From JBBEDS01 sp040881175 (lineage in GTDB: Bacteria; Patescibacteriota; Minisyncoccia; 2-02-FULL-40-12; IGHO2-01-FULL-4-A): a stretch of DNA of 8,698 bases. The stretch is taken from the NCBI GenBank assembly GCA_040881175.1, contig JBBEDS010000002.1, positions 1-8,698 on the forward strand, given 5' to 3'. The notes beneath the pieces were generated by a model that had not been told where the DNA came from, did not search any database, and was given only the letters and a program-made list of their open reading frames with translations. Both the position numbers and the translations under genes were made by a program. Numbering within the stretch: position 1 is the first letter of the stretch; the number at the start of each line of letters is the position of its first letter. Shown one piece after another: positions 1 to 5,434 of this stretch.

Positions 1-106
1 GTATTTGAAATAAAAAAAGCGACCCGCTCTGGATTATGCGAACCAACTGAAACGCAGAAAGGAAACAATTAACCTGGCGAACGAGCAGCTGGGAGAAAAC
101 AAATAA
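1..106 (+). CDS. 3' tail of an upstream gene, partial, frame uncertain
   Basis: From base 14 one frame reads as ordinary coding sequence rich in Lys, Asn, Gln and Leu (including ALDYANQLKRRKET) and stops with TAA at 104-106. The same frame has TAA at 11-13, just before a run of seven A (12-18). The other frame, from base 1, reads VFEIKK into that run. Joining the two frames at the A run gives one continuous tail, so a homopolymer indel (real or a sequencing error) is a plausible explanation. The fragment is too short to assign a family. A strong terminator follows within 25 bases, which supports a real gene end here. The position next to epimerase and capsule-phosphatase genes makes a polysaccharide-related gene possible, but this is inference only. 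Confidence 0.35.
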
Positions 107-126
107 TTTTTTGAAAATCATTTTCG

Positions 127-159
127 TTAAGGAATCGGGTTCTGATTCCTTAATTTTTT
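127..159 (+). terminator. Rho-independent terminator
   Basis: A perfect 10-bp stem (TTAAGGAATC at 127-136 with GATTCCTTAA at 144-153) closes a 7-base loop and is followed directly by six T. There is no matching A tract on the left, so it acts on + strand transcripts. It separates the upstream gene tail from the epimerase gene. Confidence 0.85.
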
Positions 160-179
160 ATTCCTAATTTTATCTTCTG

Positions 180-1187
180 ATGCAAAAATATCACAGCATT
201 GATATTTCGAAACACGCTTTCCTTGTAACGGGGGGTGCTGGTTTTATCGGAAGCAATATTATTGAATATTTAATTCAGCATAGTGCGAAAAAAGTTGTCG
301 TGCTCGATAATCTCTCCACCGGATTTGCGGAAAATATCAAACCATTTCTTTCCAATTCCAATTTCAAATTCATACAGGGTGATATTTGCGATTTGAATGT
401 TTGCAAAACGTCTTGTGAGAATATTGATTTTGTTTTCCATCAGGCGGCACTGGGTTCGGTTCCGCGCTCGATTGAAAATCCAATTGCGACACATAACGCA
501 AATGCCAGCGGATTTCTTTCCGTGCTGATGGCTGCAAAAAATGCAAACGTGAAACGAATTGTTTATGCAAGCTCTTCTTCCGTTTATGGCGACAGTACCG
601 ATTCGCCAAAGAAGGAAGGGAAAATTGGAAAGCCCTTATCTCCTTACGCAGTGAGCAAACTGGTGAATGAATTTTATGCCGATATTTTCGTTCGAACGTA
701 CAACATGGAAATAATCGGACTCCGCTATTTCAATATTTTCGGGCCGAAGCAAAATCCAAAGGGAGAATACGCTGCGGCCATCCCTTTGTTTATTGACGGC
801 TTGCTTCACCCCGTAGATAATATCAACGGGGTAAATAACAAACCCGTTTACATTAACGGTGACGGAAACCAAAGCCGCGATTTTACTTTTATTGAAAATG
901 CTGTTCAGGCAAACATCAAAGCAATGTTCTGTGAAAAGAAAGAAGCAATCGGAAATGTTTTCAATATTGCAATGGGCGAAAAAATTTCGGTGAACGAATT
1001 ATTTAATACGCTCAAGAAGATTACAAATTCATCGTTGAATGCTACGCACAGGGAAGAGAGGAGGGGAGATGTAAAAAATTCTTTGGCAGATATTAGTAAG
1101 GCAAAAACAATTCTGGGTTATTCTCCTTCAGTGAAGACGGAAGAAGGATTGAAACGAACCGTTGAATGGTTTGACAAAAAGGTTTAG
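180..1187 (+). CDS. wbpP: UDP-N-acetylglucosamine 4-epimerase, WbpP/TviC-like (extended SDR)
   Basis: This 335-aa protein should interconvert UDP-GlcNAc and UDP-GalNAc (or the corresponding uronic acids) in the cytoplasm, supplying sugars for O-antigen or capsule. It is full length for the family. An N-terminal Rossmann fold carries TGGAGFIGS (17-25) and a D43 typical of NAD+ binding. The WbpP-characteristic HQAALGSVPRSI lies at 87-98. SSSSVYG (131-137) supplies the catalytic Ser, and the YxxxK pair is Y156/K160 in SPYAVSK. GLRYFNIFG and INGDGNQSRDF follow in the substrate-binding half. The start ATG leaves the usual short N-terminal extension before the Rossmann motif; no clear ribosome site is visible, which is normal for this phylum. 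The TAG stop lies inside the GGTTTAGGG sequence at the edge of the four-helix-bundle cassette, so the last residues may have been changed by that insertion. A different UDP-sugar specificity cannot be excluded. Confidence 0.93.
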   Translation: MQKYHSIDISKHAFLVTGGAGFIGSNIIEYLIQHSAKKVVVLDNLSTGFAENIKPFLSNSNFKFIQGDICDLNVCKTSCENIDFVFHQAALGSVPRSIENPIATHNANASGFLSVLMAAKNANVKRIVYASSSSVYGDSTDSPKKEGKIGKPLSPYAVSKLVNEFYADIFVRTYNMEIIGLRYFNIFGPKQNPKGEYAAAIPLFIDGLLHPVDNINGVNNKPVYINGDGNQSRDFTFIENAVQANIKAMFCEKKEAIGNVFNIAMGEKISVNELFNTLKKITNSSLNATHREERRGDVKNSLADISKAKTILGYSPSVKTEEGLKRTVEWFDKKV

Positions 1188-1194
1188 GGTTTTC

Positions 1195-1212
1195 GGTTTC
1201 CGGTTTAGGGTT
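1195..1212 (+). repeat. Left arm of 18-bp inverted repeat
   Basis: GGTTTCCGGTTTAGGGTT is the exact reverse complement of 1640-1657. Another GGTTTAGGGTTTT copy lies just outside at 1181-1193, so the left end is a degenerate GGTTTAGGG tandem. Confidence 0.85.
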
Positions 1213-1231
1213 AACTCCTATATTTGAAGGC

Positions 1232-1627
1232 ATGTCCACAATCAAACGGTTTGAAGATATGGAAGCCTGGCAACTGGCTAAGGAATTAAACAAAGAGATT
1301 TATTCTATTGCCAAGTCAGGGAATTTCTCAAGAGATTTTGAATTGAAAAAACAAATTATCCGTTCAAGTGGTTCCATCATGGATAATATAGCTGAAGGAT
1401 TTGAAAGAGGGGGGAAGGGAGAGTTTATTCAGTTTCTGGGAATCGCAAAAGGTTCTGCCGGTGAAGTCCGTTCGCAATTACACAGGGCATTTGACCAAGC
1501 GTACATTGACAAAAATAAATTTGACGAACTTTACAATAAAGCTGACCGAGTCGGGAAGATGATTAACGGTTTGATTTCCTATTTGAACAAAACTGAAATA
1601 AAAGGACAGAAATATAAAAAGCCCTAA
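1232..1627 (+). CDS. Four-helix-bundle protein (23S rRNA IVS / S23 family)
   Basis: This 131-aa protein belongs to the four-helix-bundle family found in 23S rRNA intervening sequences, which is related to the Avd accessory protein of diversity-generating retroelements. Family hallmarks are visible: FEDMEAWQLAKEL near the start (7-19), QIIRSSGSIMDNIAEGFERG in helix 2, and EFIQFLGIAKGSAGEVRSQL in helix 3, followed by a last helix and a Lys-rich tail. Its molecular role is not established; nucleic-acid binding is the usual suggestion. No reverse transcriptase or variable repeat is nearby, so a DGR role is not supported here. TATATTTG (1219-1226) fits the TAnnTTTG -7 box and would place the transcript start almost at the ATG, but I find no good -33 partner. 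The TAA stop lies in the right-hand repeat region. Confidence 0.9.
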   Translation: MSTIKRFEDMEAWQLAKELNKEIYSIAKSGNFSRDFELKKQIIRSSGSIMDNIAEGFERGGKGEFIQFLGIAKGSAGEVRSQLHRAFDQAYIDKNKFDELYNKADRVGKMINGLISYLNKTEIKGQKYKKP

Positions 1628-1639
1628 CCCTAAACCCTA

Positions 1640-1657
1640 AACCCTAAACCGGAAACC
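1640..1657 (+). repeat. Right arm of inverted repeat, with telomere-like CCCTAAA copies
   Basis: AACCCTAAACCGGAAACC pairs perfectly with 1195-1212. It is preceded by further CCCTAAA copies from 1629 (three consecutive heptamers, 1629-1648) and a CCCTAA at 1622-1627. The extra heptamers make the right arm longer than the left, as expected for slippage in a short tandem. Confidence 0.85.
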
Positions 1658-2407
1658 TTGTCATTTCTTAGCAACATATTCGGTAAAAGCAGTAAAACAT
1701 CCGTTGCAGCCGACTTATCTGTGCTGAAATGCGATGTCCATTCCCATTTCATTCCGGGAATTGATGACGGAGCGCAAACGGTGGACGACAGTTTGCAGAT
1801 GCTGAAGGAATTTGTAGCTATGGGCTACAAAAAAGTGATAACCACCCCCCACATCATGAGCGATGCTTACCGAAACACCCCCGAAATTATTCTCAGCGGG
1901 TTGGAAAAAGTGCGTGCCGAGCTGAAAAAACAAAACATTGTTATAGAAATTGACGCAGCCGCTGAATATTATCTGGATTATGATTTCGAGAAAAAGATTG
2001 ACGAGGGCAAACTGCTGACGTTCGGAGATAAATATGTTTTGTTCGAGATTGGTTTCATGAACCCCCCTGAAGCGCTGAATGCCGTAATTTTTAAACTGCT
2101 GACAAACGGCTACAAGCCCGTGCTGGCCCACCCCGAGCGGTATAATTACTGGCACAACGATTTTAAAAAGTATGAAGAGCTTGTTGACAAGGGGGCTTTG
2201 CTTCAGTTAAACATTAACTCACTAACCGGGCATTACTCCCCCCGCACAAAAAAAATTGCCGAGCGGATGATTGATGAAGGAATGATTTCTTTCCTCGGCA
2301 GCGACTGCCACCACGGGGGGCATGTGGAACTGATTAAAAAAGTCCGCCACGAAAAATCGCTCCACCAACTGCTGGCAAGCGGACGGCTGCTGAACGCTTC
2401 GCTTTAA
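1658..2407 (+). CDS. CpsB/YwqE-like PHP-family protein-tyrosine phosphatase
   Basis: A manganese-dependent phosphatase of the polymerase-and-histidinol-phosphatase (PHP) fold. In capsule systems this family removes phosphate from the Wzc/CpsD tyrosine kinase and so tunes chain length and export. The metal-binding set is complete: DVHSHFIPGIDDGA (26-39), TTPH (62-65), E103 in AAEYYLD, AHPERY (157-162) and GSDCHH (214-219). The 249-aa length is normal. There is no in-frame ATG before the first metal motif, since the first ATG is codon 48. The start is therefore TTG at 1658, giving the family-like N-terminus SFLSNIFGK. This TTG touches the end of the inverted repeat, with GGAA 4 bases upstream as the only ribosome-site candidate. 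The original ATG may have been lost when the cassette arrived. The partner kinase is not in the window. Confidence 0.9.
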   Translation: MSFLSNIFGKSSKTSVAADLSVLKCDVHSHFIPGIDDGAQTVDDSLQMLKEFVAMGYKKVITTPHIMSDAYRNTPEIILSGLEKVRAELKKQNIVIEIDAAAEYYLDYDFEKKIDEGKLLTFGDKYVLFEIGFMNPPEALNAVIFKLLTNGYKPVLAHPERYNYWHNDFKKYEELVDKGALLQLNINSLTGHYSPRTKKIAERMIDEGMISFLGSDCHHGGHVELIKKVRHEKSLHQLLASGRLLNASL

Positions 2408-2410
2408 AAT

Positions 2411-2426
2411 ACCTGTTTAAACAGGT
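2411..2426. promoter_or_regulatory. 16-bp perfect palindrome, candidate operator
   Basis: ACCTGTTTAAACAGGT is a perfect palindrome in the short gap between the phosphatase stop and the small DNA-binding gene. It ends on the first base of a candidate -33 TTG. It is not followed by a T run, so a terminator is unlikely. Autoregulation by the XRE-like product is inferred from position. Confidence 0.5.
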
Positions 2427-2456
2427 TGCACGTTTTCATGGACGTGAGTTTCTTTG
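2426..2456 (+). promoter_or_regulatory. Candidate Bacteroidota promoter for the XRE-like gene
   Basis: TTG (2426-2428), 20 bases of spacer, then TTTCTTTG (2449-2456), which matches TAnnTTTG except at the second position. The transcript would begin close to the ATG at 2462, giving a nearly leaderless message. One mismatch in the -7 box keeps this tentative. Confidence 0.4.
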
Positions 2457-2461
2457 CACCC

Positions 2462-2746
2462 ATGAAACCCGAATTCAACAAACATGAAAAGAAGCTGATG
2501 CGCGCGGTGGGGGCTGTGCTTCGCGCGCTTCGTAAAGATACCGAATGCGAAACGCAGGAAGAATTTTCCGACCTCATCGGCATGAACCGCTCCCAGTACC
2601 AGACCTATGAAAGTGGTGTGAACATGAAAATTATTTCCATCGACAAAATCCTGAGCCATCACAACATTTCCATTTTCGTTTTCATGGAAATGGTGCGTGC
2701 TGAGTTTAACAGGAACGAAAGCAAACAAATGAGAAAAATAAACTGA
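2462..2746 (+). CDS. Small XRE-like helix-turn-helix DNA-binding protein
   Basis: This 94-aa protein has the XRE/Cro layout. A first helix holds AVGAVLRALRK (15-25), followed by the helix-turn-helix TQEEFSDLIGMNRSQYQTYE (31-50), where Q45-E50 correspond to the recognition helix and the conserved Glu. SIDKILSHHNISIFVFME (59-76) then matches the usual closing helices. I chose ATG 2462 because it lies just after the candidate promoter. ATG 2438 (102 aa) is the main alternative, and a longer TTG start at 2426 would overlap the palindrome. It probably controls its own promoter or the downstream genes, and no toxin partner is visible. Its TGA overlaps the ATG of the low-confidence repeat ORF at 2746. 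Confidence 0.75.
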   Translation: MKPEFNKHEKKLMRAVGAVLRALRKDTECETQEEFSDLIGMNRSQYQTYESGVNMKIISIDKILSHHNISIFVFMEMVRAEFNRNESKQMRKIN

Positions 2747-2994
2747 TGGCTTTCGCGGCTTCCATAGCTAATTTATTTGGCACCAAAACTATTTGTTCAG
2801 GCACTCAAACTATTTGTTCAGGCACCAAAACTATTCGTTCAGGGGCTCAAACTATTTGTTCAGGCACTCAAACTATTTGTTCAGGGGCTGAAACTATTTG
2901 TTCAGGCACCAAAACTATTTGTTCAGGGACTCAAACTATTTGTAAAACCTCTAAATTTCATCAAAAAAGGCATATTAACCTAAAAAACAACTAA
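2746..2994 (+). CDS. Doubtful 82-aa ORF across the 21-bp repeat array
   Basis: An ATG overlaps the stop of the XRE-like gene (TGATG) and opens a frame that reads the array as a seven-residue repeat of the type GTQTICS, then stops 2 bases before the next gene. A second frame (TTG at 2777 to 2983) is also open and reads it as a more hydrophobic heptad of the type LKLFVQA. The differences between units are silent somewhat more often in the second frame. Neither product resembles a family I know. An array of 21-bp units gives open frames easily, so expression is uncertain. Confidence 0.2.
   Translation: MAFAASIANLFGTKTICSGTQTICSGTKTIRSGAQTICSGTQTICSGAETICSGTKTICSGTQTICKTSKFHQKRHINLKNN
2779..2946 (+). 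repeat. Tandem array of eight 21-bp units
   Basis: The units begin at 2779, 2800, 2821, 2842, 2863, 2884, 2905 and 2926, with no spacers. The core AAACTATTTGTTCA is nearly constant; unit 3 has one T to C change and the last three bases of unit 8 decay to AAA. The first six bases vary between GGCACC, GGCACT, GGGGCT and GGGACT, and the seventh is A, C or G. Units 1 and 7 are identical, as are units 2 and 5, which suggests duplication of blocks. The array ends 50 bp upstream of the next gene. No CRISPR-like spacers are present. Confidence 0.95.
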
Positions 2995-2996
2995 AA

Positions 2997-3593
2997 ATGG
3001 CAAAACAAGACTACATTCCCGGAAAGGAAGGCAACCTCGCGGTTTGGCTTCAGAATTATAAGGACAACCTGGCTGTTCATAAAGGAACGCTGGGCGTAAC
3101 CGATGCTGAATATAACGCGCAAGTGGCGTTTGTGAACGCGCTGCTGGCAGCCATCGTGAACAACACCAACAAGCAGGGCGAGGCGCAGCAGGCACGAACG
3201 GATTTGAACACCCAGAAATCAACCTCTGTTTCGGGCATCCGCATAGGGGCGCAAAAAATTAAAAAGAAAGATGCCTACAACAACGGCATTGGCGAAGACC
3301 TGGGCATTGTGGGCGATGAAAACAGCATTGACATTGAAAACTCAAAGCCGGCTTTGACAGCGAAAAAAGTGGAAACCGGGTGGAGATTCAGTTTTAATTT
3401 GCTCGGATTTTTTGATTCGGTGAAAATTTTCCGCACCCGCCCGGGGGGAGCGAAAACTTTTATTGCCATCGACACCTCATCGCCTTATATTGATACCGAA
3501 CCCATGGTGAACGCAACGGAATACACCGCTTACTACATGCTGGGCGATAACAGCGTGGGGCTGGAAAGCGATAAGGTGACTATTTCGATTTAG
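2997..3593 (+). CDS. Unrecognised 198-aa protein with FN3-like C-terminal half
   Basis: I do not recognise a named family. There is no signal peptide or membrane segment. Residues 1-70 look helical and Ala/Asn/Gln-rich, around AEYNAQVAFVNALLAAIVNN. Residues 70-105 are a Lys-rich linker. From about 112 to the end, alternating beta-type sequence (PALTAKKVETGWRFSFN, then SVKIFRTRPGG, YIDTEP, EYTAYYMLGDNSVGLES) looks like a single fibronectin type III-like sandwich. The ATG follows the A-rich stretch AACTAAAA, typical for this phylum. The gene lies 50 bp after the 21-bp tandem array and is followed by a terminator, so array and gene may form one unit with the XRE-like gene. The GC-richer, regular codon use supports a real gene. 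Confidence 0.8.
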   Translation: MAKQDYIPGKEGNLAVWLQNYKDNLAVHKGTLGVTDAEYNAQVAFVNALLAAIVNNTNKQGEAQQARTDLNTQKSTSVSGIRIGAQKIKKKDAYNNGIGEDLGIVGDENSIDIENSKPALTAKKVETGWRFSFNLLGFFDSVKIFRTRPGGAKTFIAIDTSSPYIDTEPMVNATEYTAYYMLGDNSVGLESDKVTISI

Positions 3594-3618
3594 ATTTTAG
3601 ATATTGGATATTAGAATT

Positions 3619-3656
3619 AAGCCGCGTTGGTTCCGACTGATGCGGCTTTTGTTTTT
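3619..3656 (+). terminator. Rho-independent terminator
   Basis: AAGCCGC (3619-3625) pairs with GCGGCTT (3642-3648), with an inner GTTGG/CCGAC helix inside the loop, and is followed by TTTTGTTTTT when the last stem T bases are included. It ends the unit containing the 198-aa gene. Confidence 0.85.
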
Positions 3657-3659
3657 GTC

Positions 3660-3689
3660 TTGCATAGAAGTTAAATAGTTATAATTTTG
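3660..3689 (+). promoter_or_regulatory. Bacteroidota-type promoter for the T9SS cargo operon
   Basis: TTG at 3660-3662, exactly 19 bases of spacer, then TAATTTTG at 3682-3689, a full match to TAnnTTTG. The predicted transcript start near 3694-3696 leaves an A-rich leader of about 20 bases before the ATG at 3715. It sits directly after a terminator. Confidence 0.75.
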
Positions 3690-3714
3690 TTAAATAATTC
3701 CAAAACCAAACAAA

Positions 3715-5431
3715 ATGAAAAACAAAACAAAAATCAAAATCTTTGCAACGATGCTTGCAATGATTTTTGGCATTGCGGAAAGTAACGGGCAAACTCTTGC
3801 ATGGGCAAAAACACATGGAACTTCTCTTGGTGCTGATGACCTTGGTAATGCTATAAAAGTGGATGGTTCGGGAAATGTATTTGTAGGCGGGAGAGAAGTT
3901 CACACAGCAGGAAATGGCTATGATATGATGCTGTTGAAATATAATTCGAGCGGAACCTTGCAATGGGATACTCCCGTTAATGGAAGTGCTAGCGGAGCTG
4001 ACTTAATAAACGACATTGCAATAGATGGCTCAGGTAATATTTATGCAGTTGGTTTTTTAAATGAAAGTACAAACGGGCAACAAATGGGACTTGTGAAATT
4101 TAATGCATCTGGAGTATGGCAATGGACACAAGTGTCCGGCACTTCAGTTAATACAGATGTTGGTAACGGAGTCGAAATATCTTCAGACGGTTATATTTAT
4201 GTCTGTGGAAGTTATAACAATGATGCTGCTCTATGGAAATATGATGCATCAGGGAATATTCAGTGGGGAGGACCAGCCCTATATAATGGTACCGGTAGTT
4301 CCACCGACTGGGCAAATGACTTAGTCATCGATGGAAGCAGTTATATCTTTACCTGTGGAACCACTTTTAATAGCAGTGGTAATTTTGATTGCCTTGCCCT
4401 TAAATACAATTCTTCAGGAACACTTCAAAGCGGGTGGCCTCAAGCATATCCTGGTGCCGGAAGCTTAGATGATGAGCTGTTTAATTTAAAACTTAGTGGG
4501 CAATATATTTATACGTGTGGCTATGCTTATGTTAGTGCAGGCAATTCTTTTGATGCACTGCTGATTAAGTATGCTGTAGCTGGTGGTAGTCCGCTGTAGT
4601 CCGCAAGCGGGATTTCCTGTACTTTATAACGGAGCCGGAAGTTTGGGTGATGTTTTTAATGATCTTGATATAGGCGGTAACTATATTTACTGCACTGGTA
4701 TAGCTTATCAAGTGGCAATAAGTACTGACCGTGATTATGTTACAGCAAAATATAATTTTTCAGGAATGATCCAAACTGGGTGGCCTAAATTTTATGATGG
4801 CCCAGGTGGATCCTCAGCTTCTTTCGACCAGGCACGAGACGTTATGGTAAGTACTTCTTCTGGAAAAATTTATGTAACGGGTGAAACCCAACATAACACA
4901 AATAAAATGGATGTAACCACGATTCGTTACAGCACAACTGGAACCCAGGAATGGGTGGTAACATATAATAATTCCGGTGTAAATTGGAATGACCAGGCGC
5001 TTACGCGCAATTCCCTTGCCCTTAGTCTCGATGGCTGTCATGCCGCTAAGGATTATGTTTATGTTACAGGGCGAAGCCAAGTAGCCGCGAGCGGGGATAT
5101 TGATATGCTAACTCTGAAATACACTGATGTTACTACTCCTTGTGATGAAGCTCCGGGAGGTGAAGGCCGGTATGTGCAGCAGGAAAACAACGTAAAATCC
5201 GGCCTGTATCCAAATCCATTCAGCAGTTCTGCCACGCTCGCAGTCGGACAGGAATTGACGAATGCAGTGCTGAATATTTATGATTTGTATGGGAAATTAA
5301 TTTTTTCTCAGACAGGCATTTCATCAAGTGCTATTACGATTGAAAAGGGAAGTATTACGGAGGGGGTTTATTTCTATCAATTGGTTGATAATGATAATTT
5401 AGTTACCTTTGGTAAAATGATAATTCAATAA
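3715..5431 (+). pseudogene. SBBP-repeat beta-propeller protein with T9SS sorting domain, frameshifted
   Basis: Two overlapping frames encode one exported protein. Part 1 (3715-4599) has a signal peptide (Lys-rich start, hydrophobic core, then ESNGQT) and successive SBBP-type repeats of about 55-60 residues with the pattern NAIKVDGSGNVFVGG then LKYNSSGTLQW. Part 2 (to 5431, open from about 4583) continues the repeats. It ends in a type A T9SS sorting domain: GLYPNPFSSSATL, then IYDLYGKLI, then GVYFYQL, ending KMIIQ. The break is explained by a 10-bp tandem duplication at 4586-4605. Removing one copy gives an unbroken 568-aa protein that reads AVAGGSPQAGFPVLYNG across the join. Intact, it would be secreted to the cell surface or released. 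The broken form would keep its signal peptide but lose sorting. It may be a real mutation, a switchable repeat or an assembly error. It heads the operon with the two M43-like genes. Confidence 0.88.
4586..4605 (+). repeat. 10-bp tandem duplication causing the frameshift
   Basis: GTAGTCCGC occurs at 4586-4594 and again at 4596-4604 (period 10, tenth base T then A). The stop TAG at 4597-4599 lies in the second copy. Removing ten bases restores the reading frame exactly. Confidence 0.85.
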
Positions 5432-5434
5432 AAG

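Larger units (their letters stand above)
1181..1657 (+). mobile_element. Candidate four-helix-bundle (IVS/S23-like) cassette with inverted terminal repeats
   Basis: A 477-bp unit holds one gene (1232-1627) between G/T-rich GGTTTAGGG-type repeats on the left and their complement on the right, including an 18-bp perfect inverted pair. The layout (one four-helix-bundle ORF inside a long potential stem) is like the intervening sequences known inside bacterial 23S rRNA genes. Here it lies between two protein genes of a polysaccharide locus. The left end supplies the stop codon of the epimerase, and the right end touches the start codon of the phosphatase. I see no target-site duplication and no transposase, so mobility is inferred from layout alone. 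Confidence 0.4.

Noticed and set aside
1232..1627. Part of a diversity-generating retroelement (Avd relative)
   Set aside because: No reverse transcriptase, template repeat or variable repeat is present. The sequence fits the general four-helix-bundle family.
1629..1648. Plant or other eukaryotic contamination suggested by CCCTAAA repeats
   Set aside because: Only three units, and the flanking genes are clearly bacterial and continuous with the repeats.
1171..1665. Target-site duplication flanking the four-helix-bundle cassette
   Set aside because: The flanks show GACAA on the left and TTGTC on the right, which are inverted, not direct, repeats and short enough to be chance.
1715..2155. Antisense open frame opposite the phosphatase gene
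   Set aside because: It is a shadow of a strongly conserved gene, with no start context or recognisable protein. The same applies to the other long reverse-strand frames across the window.
2779..2946. CRISPR array
   Set aside because: The 21-bp units are directly joined, with no unique spacers and no cas genes nearby.
4575..4605. Programmed ribosomal frameshift in the propeller gene
   Set aside because: There is no slippery heptamer before the stop. The exact 10-bp duplication is a simpler explanation.
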